This document shows positions 8,559 through 16,238 of a stretch of DNA of 26,683 nucleotides, in pieces (the stretch's first letter is position 1; each line of letters begins with the position of its first letter). The position numbers and the translations under genes were made by a program. The notes under the pieces are model-generated. The model was not told the origin of the DNA, ran no database searches, and was given only the letters and a program-made list of their open reading frames with translations. This DNA is from Candidatus Uhrbacteria bacterium (GTDB lineage Bacteria > Patescibacteriota > Patescibacteriia > UBA9934): assembly GCA_003518105.1 (NCBI GenBank), contig DOZH01000001.1, forward strand, positions 37,927 through 64,609, given 5' to 3'.

Positions 8559-8589
8559 AAAAATACTCCTGAATTTCAGGAGTATTTTT
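8559..8589. terminator. Strong bidirectional intrinsic terminator
   Basis: A perfect 14-bp stem (8559-8572 with 8576-8589) around a 3-base ATT loop; the core is ACTCCTGA/TCAGGAGT. It has A-rich and T-rich arms, so it can terminate in both directions. It lies between the 115-aa gene (plus) and the 840-aa gene (minus), which converge here. Confidence 0.9.
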
Positions 8590-8598
8590 ATTAGTATA

Positions 8599-11121
8599 CT
8601 ATCCCTCGAGAGTTGTGACTAACACTTCCCAGGCTTCTTCGATAGCGTCCTGGTCAATTTCTGTTAACCGGTCATTTAAGTCACTGAGTTTTTCATTTTG
8701 TTCGGAGATAAAACTGTCTTGACCGACTTGCTTTTTTGCTTGTTCGATAGCTTTTGTGACTTCGCGAATAGTTCGACGAGTTTGTTTATTAACTAAATCA
8801 TCTAAATGTGCTTGGAGAGTATTTTTATCAATGTGCTCATAGCTTTCCATCATGAGTAGGGCTTCGCGTGTGGCCCAAGCTGCTGAATTAACTTGGCCGC
8901 TATATTTTTTTGCTTGGAGCTGTAATTCCTGTTTCATTTGCGCTTTTTCTTGAGGATTGTTGGAGAGACTGAGCATGGTGGATTTTTTGGGGACGCGCTC
9001 CCAGTCTTCTTCTACTTGGACGTCCGCCTTGTTGGAGGGTGATTTTTTTGTTTCTTGGATTGGGAGGCCGACGTTGTCGCGTAGAGCTATAAAGCGTTCA
9101 GTGACTTTTTTATGGAAGTCTCCGAATCGCTTAAGCGTGGTTGCATCAGCTTCTCTTGGTATGATTGTGTTGTCCAGGTTTGTTTTTGTTGGTAGTAGGG
9201 CATCCATTAAAGCTTGACGCTCGTCGTCATTAAGATTTTTTGGTAATTCTGGTAATCCTGCTTTGACCGCTGTATTGAGTTTTTTGATAAAATCTGCGGT
9301 ATATTCTTGTTGTTCGGTGACGCGTTGATTATAGGTATCACGTAAGGCGTTAATTTCATGATGCCTTGTTTGTAGGTCACTTAAAAATGAGTCTTCGTCA
9401 TCTTGGGCTAGGAGTAAATTCTTGAAGCTGTCTAGAGCTGCGGTGTCAGCCTTTAGTTTAAGGGGACGCCAAAGACTGACAGAGTTGATCTTGTTCCACC
9501 AGGCATTGGTCCAGTCTGTAAAGGTAAGAGGTCCGTCAGCTGCATTGATTGGGAATTTAGATAGAGCTTGCTGCTGAAAATCTGGAAGCTTACTCCTTTC
9601 GGTAGTAATCTGTTCTAAGAACGTTTGGTAATCTGTATCGAGGGCTTTCTGCTTGTCTTGTAATTCAAGATCGGCTTTTTGAGCGTCAGTTTTATCGCGA
9701 CCAAATTCAGCTGAAGCCTCGTATAGTTTAGAAGAAGCTTTGGCTAGAATATCTAGTTTTGTTACTTGATTGATGACTTCTTGCCTGATGATAATTGGTT
9801 CTTGTTCATGTTTATTGAGGAAATCTTGATCTCTCTTTTTATCTTTTTCGTATTGAGCTATTTTTTCGCGGCCAGCTATTGTGCGTTTATCTTGAGCAGC
9901 TATGAGATCATCTAAGGTGTCGATATTGTATCTAGCTTGAGCTAGTTTGCCTGGTAATTCTGCTCTTTCCTTGTCGGCTTTTTGTCTGATGATTTCGGCT
10001 GGAGAAAGAACTCGTTCTGGAGCTTTGGTTTGTTCGGCGCGTAAAGAGGCAGGAACGTCTTTTTCTATTTCTTTGATGAGTTTCTTCTGCTCAGCAATCA
10101 ATTTTTCTAGTTCAACGGAAGGATTATGTCTCAAACCAATTTCATAATCGGCTAGTTTTGCTAGGGCCTCTGTTCTGCGACGAACAGCAGATTGAGATTT
10201 TTGGGCTTCTAGACGCATCCATTCAGGACTGCCTTTTTCTGGAGCGGGAGCTGGTATTTGGCCCGGAATGATAGTTTTAGCGGTGGTGGGATCTTGGGGA
10301 ATGATTTTATCCAGGTCAGAGATTTGGTTTTCGATTTTTTTAATTTCGCTTATTAACGCTGGATGAAGAGGCAAATCATTTAGATTTTCATGAAGAGCCA
10401 TTAAACGCTGATTGAGTTGCGCTTTGTCAATGATAGCTTGAGCGACTTTTGTTTTTTGTTCTAATTCTTTGGTAGCTTTTTTCTGTAGCTCCTCGGCTTT
10501 CCATTCAGGACTACCGATTAATGGAGCTGTTGCCTGTTGGGCCTTGTTTTCGAGCTTATTATTATTGGTGGCTGGTTGATTTATATTAAACTGCTTCATT
10601 CGATGGTCGAGGTCGTTAATAGAATCGAACAGTTGTTGTAAATCATCGTTCTGTTTAGGCGTTCTATCTGCTTCGGGAATTGTTTGGATAGCAGCGATTT
10701 GTTGTTCCCATGATTCTGATTTTCGATCTTCAAATTCTATCCTAGTAATATATTCCAAAGCATCCCTGAGATCCGTTTCGAGTATTTTTAATTCACCCCG
10801 TAAGGCACATTGCTCAGCAGGAGTTTTAATTTTTATGCCGTCGATTAAATCTTGAATAACTTCTTGGTCATGAATAGCTCTTTCGTATTCGGAATTGCGC
10901 AATTCTAAGGCTTCTTTTGCTATACGTTCTATTCTCGCCGCAGGCGATTCTGTGGGTTGGTCTGGTCTCCGTGGTTGTTGGTCATGACGGTCGCCACCAC
11001 GTCCACGGTTAACGTCGCGCTGTAAATCATTTTGTGGTGGCTGTTGATTGCCGTTGGGATTGCCTGCACCTGGTTCTGGTTGTCTAGCCTTGTATTGTTG
11101 TTGTGCTTTTGCTTTACCCAT
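8599..11121 (-). CDS. Large coiled-coil protein with internal repeats, function unknown
   Basis: 840 residues. Residues 1-60 are disordered and rich in Q, P, G and R. Almost all the rest is charged helix suited to coiled coil, broken by proline-rich linkers. Two tandem units start with GSPEW (203-207 and 297-301), each followed by about 60-70 helical residues ending in a KKIENQISDLDKIIP or KKLIKEIEKDVP type segment; residues 61-125 look like a more diverged related unit. A less repetitive segment at about 525-570 holds several tryptophans (DWTNAWWNKI). There is no signal peptide or membrane helix, so it is probably cytoplasmic. It is the only long minus-strand gene here, with AT-rich, A-ending codons. 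A structural or scaffold protein is possible; no function is assigned. Confidence 0.85.
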   Translation of the reverse strand: MGKAKAQQQYKARQPEPGAGNPNGNQQPPQNDLQRDVNRGRGGDRHDQQPRRPDQPTESPAARIERIAKEALELRNSEYERAIHDQEVIQDLIDGIKIKTPAEQCALRGELKILETDLRDALEYITRIEFEDRKSESWEQQIAAIQTIPEADRTPKQNDDLQQLFDSINDLDHRMKQFNINQPATNNNKLENKAQQATAPLIGSPEWKAEELQKKATKELEQKTKVAQAIIDKAQLNQRLMALHENLNDLPLHPALISEIKKIENQISDLDKIIPQDPTTAKTIIPGQIPAPAPEKGSPEWMRLEAQKSQSAVRRRTEALAKLADYEIGLRHNPSVELEKLIAEQKKLIKEIEKDVPASLRAEQTKAPERVLSPAEIIRQKADKERAELPGKLAQARYNIDTLDDLIAAQDKRTIAGREKIAQYEKDKKRDQDFLNKHEQEPIIIRQEVINQVTKLDILAKASSKLYEASAEFGRDKTDAQKADLELQDKQKALDTDYQTFLEQITTERSKLPDFQQQALSKFPINAADGPLTFTDWTNAWWNKINSVSLWRPLKLKADTAALDSFKNLLLAQDDEDSFLSDLQTRHHEINALRDTYNQRVTEQQEYTADFIKKLNTAVKAGLPELPKNLNDDERQALMDALLPTKTNLDNTIIPREADATTLKRFGDFHKKVTERFIALRDNVGLPIQETKKSPSNKADVQVEEDWERVPKKSTMLSLSNNPQEKAQMKQELQLQAKKYSGQVNSAAWATREALLMMESYEHIDKNTLQAHLDDLVNKQTRRTIREVTKAIEQAKKQVGQDSFISEQNEKLSDLNDRLTEIDQDAIEEAWEVLVTTLEG

Positions 11122-11128
11122 ACTTCAA

Positions 11129-11150
11129 ATTATAGAATACAGCCATTATA
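11129..11150 (-). promoter_or_regulatory. Two TATAAT boxes for the coiled-coil gene
   Basis: On the minus strand, TATAAT at 11150-11145 (followed by GG) and another at 11134-11129. The second ends 7 bases before the ATG and would give a leaderless mRNA; the first would give a leader of about 18 bases. This is one side of a divergent promoter region with secD. Confidence 0.6.
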
Positions 11151-11199
11151 TCACGAGCAGCGGTATTTTTGGCTGTGTATAGCTTTGTGACTAAAGGCC

Positions 11200-11228
11200 T
11201 TGCTAGCAGGGGCATTTTGACTTAGAAT
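11200..11228 (+). promoter_or_regulatory. secD promoter, leaderless type
   Basis: TTGCTA (11200-11205), a 17-base spacer and TAGAAT (11223-11228), ending 9 bases before the secD ATG at 11238. The expected start point lies within about 3 bases of the ATG. The same TTGCTA -35 occurs before the pseudouridine synthase gene (19440). Confidence 0.65.
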
Positions 11229-11237
11229 GCTGCCACT

Positions 11238-13235
11238 ATGTCTTTTCGCTTGCATTTGCCCAAGTTGTCCGTGTCACGTTCAGCTCGTCAGAGTTTTACT
11301 CGTGTGTTCGCCATCTTCATGCTGCTAGTTGTGACTGGTCTGACGGCCTTTCCAGCACCGTGGAATACTGCCATGGGAGCGGTGAAGAATAAGATTGGCT
11401 GGAGCTTGCCAAATATTCCAGATAACGGCTTTACTTTGGGCTTAGACCTGAAGGGCGGCGTGCATTTGGTTTACGAGGCTGATATGAGCGCTATTCCAGC
11501 CGCCGATCGGGCTAGTGCTTTGAACGGTGTGCGAGATGTGATTGAACGCCGAGCTAACTCGCTTGGTGTCAGCGAATCTCGTGTTGAAACGACGATTGCT
11601 GACGGTCATTACCGTGTGATTATTGAATTGCCTGGTATTCAAGACGCAGCCGAGGCTACTAAGTCGATTGGTGAAACACCAGTTTTGCAGTTTAAAACGC
11701 CAACTGCAAAGACGCCAACTGAGGCAACACCTGAACAGCAAATCCAGATTGACGCGGATCAGAAAGCCCAGCGCAGTGCTGCGGTGGATATTATGAACGG
11801 TGCGATTAAGGGTGACGAGGTGGCCTGGACTTATGACGGTTTTGTGGCGGCGGATGATAGCTTTTATGCTAACTTGATTAAAACCTTTACTCGTAAAACC
11901 AGAGTTGGTGTAGTTAAGGGAGTGTATGAGAACGGGTCGACCATTAACGTGGTTAAGTACATGAGTCAGGGTAGTGAAGAGACGGTGGAGGCTTCACATA
12001 TCTTGGTCTGTTTTGCTGGCGCTACAAAGTGTACCCAGACCCGTACCAAGGAAGAGGCTAAAACGGTTATTGACGGCTTGAAGGCTCAGGCTACCGAGGC
12101 AAATTTCGCTGACTTAGCGAAAGCTAATTCCGATGAGCCAGGAGCCGCTACCTCAGCTGGTTCCCTTGGTACGGTTAAGAAGGGAATGATGGTGCAAAGC
12201 TTCGAGGATGCTTTGTTCGCCTTGCAGGACGGTACCATTTCCGACGTTGTGGAGAGCGAATTTGGCTACCACATTATTTACCGAACGAGCTCGAAGAAGG
12301 TTCCGACCTATGAGTTTAGTCACTTCGAAATGCCTTGGACGACTTTGTCTGACGTAGTGAATACAGATCCTTGGGAGAATACGGAACTATCAGGAAAGGA
12401 CATTAAATCAGCTTCGGTGGCCTTTGATCAGCAAACAAATGCACCATTCATCTCACTGACCTTTAACGCTGAAGGAGCTGAGCTATTTGGTAAGTTGACG
12501 GCAGCCAACGTCGGCCAAGTGATTGGTATCTTCTTGGATGGTGAACCGGTAACAACGCCAGTGGTGAACCAAGCAATTTACGGCGGTACAGCCCAGATTA
12601 CCGGCAACTTCACTTTAGCCGAGGCGAAAACGACGGCCGAACGCTTGAATGCTGGTGCCTTGCCAGTACCAATTAACGTGCTTAGTCAGCAAACCATTGG
12701 TCCAACGCTCGGTCAAGCTTCACTTGATGCTAGTTTGAAGGCGGCCTTCATTGCTTTCTTGCTCATCTCACTGTTCATGGTGTTGTACTACCGTTTGCCA
12801 GGTTTCTTGGCCATCGTAGCCTTGCTTATTTACAGCGCCATCAACTTGACCTTGTATAAAATCTTCGGAGTAACTATTACTTTGTCTGGTATTGCCGGTT
12901 TCGTGTTGTCGGTGGGTATCGCGGTGGATGCAAACGTTCTTATCTTCGAACGACTAAAGGAAGAATTGTGGAGTGGTCGCGATTTGCCAACGGCGATTGT
13001 GGAAGCTGCTAAGCGTGCTTGGCCTTCCATTCGCGATGGTAACGCCACGACCTTGATTGCGACCTTTATTCTGTTCACGATGGGCACGAGCTTCATTAAG
13101 GGCTTTGCTTTGACTTTGATGATTGGTATCTTCGTGTCGCTCTTCTGTGCCATGGTTATTACCCGTTCATTACTGCTCGCCGTCAGTCGTCGACCTAGCC
13201 TCAAGAAACGTTTGTTCTTCCTTGGTCTCAAATAA
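11238..13235 (+). CDS. secD: Protein translocase subunit SecD with an inserted parvulin-type prolyl isomerase domain
   Basis: Membrane subunit that, with SecF, uses the ion gradient to help late steps of Sec export. Seen: TM1 (about 22-40), P1 with LGLDLKGGVHLVYEAD (68-82), the second periplasmic head region (about 390-480), and TM2-TM6 (about 500-650) with AVDANVLIFERL (562-573). Residues 250-351 form a parvulin domain: EASHILV (251-257), ANFADLAKANSDEPG, SAGSLGTVKKGMMVQSFEDALFAL, EFGYHIIYR (341-349). His254, Met318, Phe322 and His345 match parvulin active-site positions; the family's GGDLG is AGSLG. A further linker (about 155-245) is also unusual. At 665 residues it is larger than a typical SecD of 400-600. 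The isomerase domain would face the outside. secF follows after 4 bases. Confidence 0.95.
   Translation: MSFRLHLPKLSVSRSARQSFTRVFAIFMLLVVTGLTAFPAPWNTAMGAVKNKIGWSLPNIPDNGFTLGLDLKGGVHLVYEADMSAIPAADRASALNGVRDVIERRANSLGVSESRVETTIADGHYRVIIELPGIQDAAEATKSIGETPVLQFKTPTAKTPTEATPEQQIQIDADQKAQRSAAVDIMNGAIKGDEVAWTYDGFVAADDSFYANLIKTFTRKTRVGVVKGVYENGSTINVVKYMSQGSEETVEASHILVCFAGATKCTQTRTKEEAKTVIDGLKAQATEANFADLAKANSDEPGAATSAGSLGTVKKGMMVQSFEDALFALQDGTISDVVESEFGYHIIYRTSSKKVPTYEFSHFEMPWTTLSDVVNTDPWENTELSGKDIKSASVAFDQQTNAPFISLTFNAEGAELFGKLTAANVGQVIGIFLDGEPVTTPVVNQAIYGGTAQITGNFTLAEAKTTAERLNAGALPVPINVLSQQTIGPTLGQASLDASLKAAFIAFLLISLFMVLYYRLPGFLAIVALLIYSAINLTLYKIFGVTITLSGIAGFVLSVGIAVDANVLIFERLKEELWSGRDLPTAIVEAAKRAWPSIRDGNATTLIATFILFTMGTSFIKGFALTLMIGIFVSLFCAMVITRSLLLAVSRRPSLKKRLFFLGLK
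11985..12290 (+). other. Parvulin (PPIase) domain within secD
   Basis: Encodes SecD residues 250-351. The order of conserved blocks (ASHIL, FADLAK, GSLG, FEDALFAL, VVESEFGYHII) is that of PpiC/Pin1-type rotamases. Two cysteines (Cys258 and Cys265) lie in a loop just after the first strand and could form a disulfide outside the membrane. Base composition does not differ visibly from the rest of secD, so I see no sign of very recent insertion. Confidence 0.85.
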
Positions 13236-13239
13236 GCGT

Positions 13240-14148
13240 ATGAACAACTTCAATTTACAGATCATTAAGCACTCAAAAATTTGGCTAGCCATGTCGAGTG
13301 TTATCGTCGTCCTGGCGGTTGCGTCATTCGTGGCGTTTGGCTTAAATCCAGGTATTGACTTCACTGGTGGTGGCTTGATTTCCTTGCGTTTTGAGGCTCC
13401 GGCCGAGCAAACCTTAGTCATTAAGACGGTGACAGACTTGGGCTACGAACCAATCGTGCAACAAGCTGATGATGGCTCGACCCTGATTCGTGTCCGGCCA
13501 GTTAGCGAAGAAGAGCACCAGGCTATTTTGACCTCATTGCGAACCAATGTTGGCGGTCTTGAAGAATTACGCTTTGATTCGGTTGGGCCAGCTATTGGTG
13601 ATGAGCTGAAGAGTAAGGCGGTTACTGCTATCGTTCTAGTCCTACTCATTATTGGCTTGTATATCGCCTGGGCTTTCCGTCGCGTATCTCGCCCAGTAGC
13701 TTCTTGGAAATATGGCTTGATTACCTTGTTGACTGCTTTTCACGACGTCGTTATTCCGGTTGGCGTTTTTGCAGTGCTCAGTCATTTCTTCCACTACCAG
13801 GCTGACACGGCCTTCGTGGCGGCTTTACTGACTATTCTTGGTTACTCGATTAACGACACGATTGTGGTCTTTGACCGTACTCGTGAGAATTTGCACCGTC
13901 ATCGTCACCAAGGGACAACATTCCCAGAGACGGTGAACAACAGTGTGAATGAAACTCTGGCTCGTTCCATGAACACAACCTTAGCTACTTTCCTGCCAGT
14001 TTTGGCGATTGTTATCTTTGGTGGGGCGTCGACCAGACCATTCGCTATCACCTTGTTGGCTGGTATTTTTGCCGGTGCCTACTCCTCCGTCTTTATTGCT
14101 AGCCCGTTGTTGGCAATGAGCGAGAAGTGGAATTGGTTCAAGAAGTAG
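13240..14148 (+). CDS. secF: Protein translocase subunit SecF
   Basis: Partner of SecD, 302 residues. Seen: TM1 (about 14-33), GIDFTGGG (38-45) at the start of the P1 domain, then five C-terminal membrane segments with SVGPAIGDELKSKAV, TAFHDVVIPVGVFAV and GYSINDTIVVFDRTRENL, all SecF signatures. ATG 13240 is chosen: it lies 4 bases after the secD stop and gives the usual short SecF N-terminus. The open frame continues upstream to 13123, but that part overlaps secD and is not conserved-looking. There is no Shine-Dalgarno, so translation probably couples to secD. An intrinsic terminator follows. Confidence 0.96.
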   Translation: MNNFNLQIIKHSKIWLAMSSVIVVLAVASFVAFGLNPGIDFTGGGLISLRFEAPAEQTLVIKTVTDLGYEPIVQQADDGSTLIRVRPVSEEEHQAILTSLRTNVGGLEELRFDSVGPAIGDELKSKAVTAIVLVLLIIGLYIAWAFRRVSRPVASWKYGLITLLTAFHDVVIPVGVFAVLSHFFHYQADTAFVAALLTILGYSINDTIVVFDRTRENLHRHRHQGTTFPETVNNSVNETLARSMNTTLATFLPVLAIVIFGGASTRPFAITLLAGIFAGAYSSVFIASPLLAMSEKWNWFKK

Positions 14149-14180
14149 AACTTGTCTAGGTAATATATCGATTTCACAGG

Positions 14181-14203
14181 GCGGGGGATAGTCCCTCGCT
14201 TTT
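14181..14203 (+). terminator. Intrinsic terminator after secF
   Basis: GCGGGGG/CCCTCGC (7 bp, one G-U pair) around a 5-base loop, followed by TTTT. It directly abuts the next promoter. Confidence 0.65.
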
Positions 14204-14204
14204 G

Positions 14205-14213
14205 TGTTATAAT
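14205..14213 (+). promoter_or_regulatory. Extended -10 promoter (TGTTATAAT) of the coiled-coil/ATPase operon
   Basis: Identical over nine bases to the promoter at 8145-8153. TATAAT ends 10 bases before ATG 14224, so the mRNA would have a leader of 0-4 bases. The ATG at 14212 overlaps the TATAAT box and cannot be the start. Confidence 0.65.
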
Positions 14214-14223
14214 GGTGACAACT

Positions 14224-14676
14224 ATGAATAAGCAAGAACCAACACTAGCTGATATTTACTCTTTCATGCAGAAAATGCAGGAAAGTATGATTGGTTTGCA
14301 AGAAAACATGACCAGTATGCAGAAAGACATGACTGGCATGAAAGCTGACATGACTGGCATGAAGTCTGATATGACTGGCATGAAGGCTGACATTGCTGAC
14401 ATTCAAGAAAAGATGGCGACAAAAGAAGATATTAAGATGGTTCGGTCAGAAATGGCTGTGATGAAGGAGGACTTAGAATTGACGCAGAATCAGATTTTGG
14501 AAGTAATGGATGAGAATTTTGTAACCAAGAAGGAGGCGAAGGAGACTGAACGTATTTTGATTGGACATATTGAAGGTCTCACTGGATTGTCATTGAAGAA
14601 TGATCAGGAAATTGTGATGACTGGTAATCGTGTTGCCCGAGTCGAAGAGCGAGTCAGGATTTTAGAACTAGCTTAA
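14224..14676 (+). CDS. Heptad-repeat coiled-coil protein, first gene of the VirD4-like ATPase operon
   Basis: 150 residues. The centre is a run of near-identical heptads, DMTGMKA, DMTGMKS, DMTGMKA, DIADIQE, with methionine or isoleucine at the core positions, then further helical heptads to about residue 90 and a second coiled coil at the C-terminus (GNRVARVEERVRILELA). No signal peptide or membrane helix. The repetitive heptads are encoded by 21-bp DNA repeats. It precedes the membrane protein gene by 6 bases, so it may be a soluble partner or spacer in that complex; this is inferred from position only. I cannot name the family. Confidence 0.8.
   Translation: MNKQEPTLADIYSFMQKMQESMIGLQENMTSMQKDMTGMKADMTGMKSDMTGMKADIADIQEKMATKEDIKMVRSEMAVMKEDLELTQNQILEVMDENFVTKKEAKETERILIGHIEGLTGLSLKNDQEIVMTGNRVARVEERVRILELA
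14326..14388 (+). repeat. 21-bp in-frame tandem repeat, three copies
   Basis: Three copies of a 21-bp unit beginning GACATGACTGGCATGAA, at 14326-14346, 14347-14367 and 14368-14388, with 1-4 differences, then a degenerate fourth copy at 14389-14409. Each unit is one heptad. Copy-number change would lengthen or shorten the coiled coil by exact heptads. Confidence 0.9.
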
Positions 14677-14682
14677 AGTTAT

Positions 14683-16233
14683 ATGCTCGGTATTGTTCTC
14701 AATTTGCCACCGTTTTTAGCTAATTACATCGCGACGACGTCACCCATTACCATGGCTTCACAAGCCTTGCTGATTGTTGGCTGGGTGCCGATTTTTGGAG
14801 TGCTGATTTGGGGCTTCATTGAGATTTGGGTGGATCATAAGCAGGGGCAATACAATGCTCATATCGAATGGGTCTTATTGAATATTAGTGTACCTGCCGG
14901 AGCGATCAACACGCCAAAAGGCATGGAGAATTTTTTTAATAATATTGCTGGGTCAAAGTCGGCGATTACATGGAAAGAAGCTAAACTATTGGGTAAATTT
15001 CAAGCCTATTTCAGCTTAGAGATTGTCGGGTGCGAGGGTGATGTGAAGTTTTATATTAGAACGTCAACAAAATATCGAGATTTAGTGGAGGCGGCACTTT
15101 ATGCCCAGTATCCTGAGGCCCATATTGTGGAGACTCCGGATTATGTTGATAAGGTGCATGATCATTATCCAAATGACCATACGGCGGTTTTTGGTAGCGA
15201 AATGAAGTTGGCTAAGCCTAGCTACTATCCTTTGCGAACCTATGTGTCTTTCGAGCACATGGGTGAAAAGGATATGCGTTTCAAGGATCCTTTACATAAT
15301 ATTATTGAAGTACTCGGTAAGATGAGGAAAGAGGAATATTTTTGGATCCAGATTGTTATTCAGCAGCCAGATGAGCAGGCTTGGGCCAAAGAGGGCGAGA
15401 AGTATTTGGATAAGATGATGGGTAAGGAGGAAAAGCACCACGAAACAGTGATGGGTACGGCCATGAAAAACGTAGCCTGGTTGCCAAACCAGATTTTGGC
15501 GCAGTCAGTTGGGTTGGATTTGATGGGCGGAGGGGCACATGGCGACGAGAAGAAAGATGATTTTAGAATGTTTAGAATGACGCCGACAGAACGTTTGGTG
15601 TCCGATGCTATTTCTGAGAAGATTAGTAAAATTGGCTGGGCAACGAAGATTCGTGTGCTGTATTCGGCCTCGCACAAGCAATACCGTAAGCCGTTGATTG
15701 CGGCCATGATTAAGGGCATGTTCCACCCTTATGCGCACTTGAACATGAATAAACTTGGCATGCATGACCATGCCACGCCAAAGGATGATTACTTCTGGCT
15801 GAACTGGGAGATTCATCATCGTATGCACAACTTAGTGCATCGCTATAAGACTCGTCAGTTGGGTAGTGGTGCGTCGCCATATTATTTGAACTCAGAAGAA
15901 TTGGCGTCACTCTTCCACTTCCCAGCGGCCGATGCTCGAACGCCTATTCTGGCGACTTCTGGTGCTCGTCGTGGTGAGGCACCGCTTGAATTGCCGTTTG
16001 CAGAAGAAGGCGAAGCGGACATGCATGATTGGCAGGGACATAATAAAGAGAAGGTTGCACACGCTCATGAGGAGACTGCTCCAGCAGCAGCACTGGTTGT
16101 GCCAACTCCACATATCCATAACGACTTTATGCCACAGCCGGGCAAACCGGCTCCATTGCCGCCTGGTTTGTCGCTGGCCGCTGAGCCAATCACGGATGAC
16201 GATGACGCACCAGCTAACTTGCCAGTTCTCTAG
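14683..16233 (+). CDS. Membrane-anchored protein, partner of the VirD4-like ATPase
   Basis: 516 residues. One clear hydrophobic segment (about 24-50, ALLIVGWVPIFGVLIWGFIEIW) follows a moderately hydrophobic N-terminus; the rest is a large soluble region with helices and strands, ending in a proline- and acid-rich tail (about 430-516) with several histidines. No catalytic motif is evident. It resembles proteins I know from Patescibacteria genomes, annotated only as a domain of unknown function (I believe DUF8128), that sit directly upstream of VirD4/HerA-like ATPases. That neighbour is present here, 5 bases downstream. Probably the membrane platform of an ATPase-driven complex. There is no Shine-Dalgarno; the start follows the preceding stop by 6 bases. 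Confidence 0.82.
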   Translation: MLGIVLNLPPFLANYIATTSPITMASQALLIVGWVPIFGVLIWGFIEIWVDHKQGQYNAHIEWVLLNISVPAGAINTPKGMENFFNNIAGSKSAITWKEAKLLGKFQAYFSLEIVGCEGDVKFYIRTSTKYRDLVEAALYAQYPEAHIVETPDYVDKVHDHYPNDHTAVFGSEMKLAKPSYYPLRTYVSFEHMGEKDMRFKDPLHNIIEVLGKMRKEEYFWIQIVIQQPDEQAWAKEGEKYLDKMMGKEEKHHETVMGTAMKNVAWLPNQILAQSVGLDLMGGGAHGDEKKDDFRMFRMTPTERLVSDAISEKISKIGWATKIRVLYSASHKQYRKPLIAAMIKGMFHPYAHLNMNKLGMHDHATPKDDYFWLNWEIHHRMHNLVHRYKTRQLGSGASPYYLNSEELASLFHFPAADARTPILATSGARRGEAPLELPFAEEGEADMHDWQGHNKEKVAHAHEETAPAAALVVPTPHIHNDFMPQPGKPAPLPPGLSLAAEPITDDDDAPANLPVL

Positions 16234-16238
16234 ACTAT

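Noticed and set aside
13123..13239. Longer secF open frame starting inside secD
   Set aside because: It overlaps secD by over 100 bases in another frame and adds a non-SecF-like N-terminus; ATG 13240 fits the family and the operon spacing.
14212..14214. ATG 14212 as start of the 150-residue gene
   Set aside because: This ATG overlaps the TATAAT box, upstream of where transcription would begin.
14326..14409. CRISPR-like array
   Set aside because: The 21-bp units are directly adjacent without spacers and are coding heptads.
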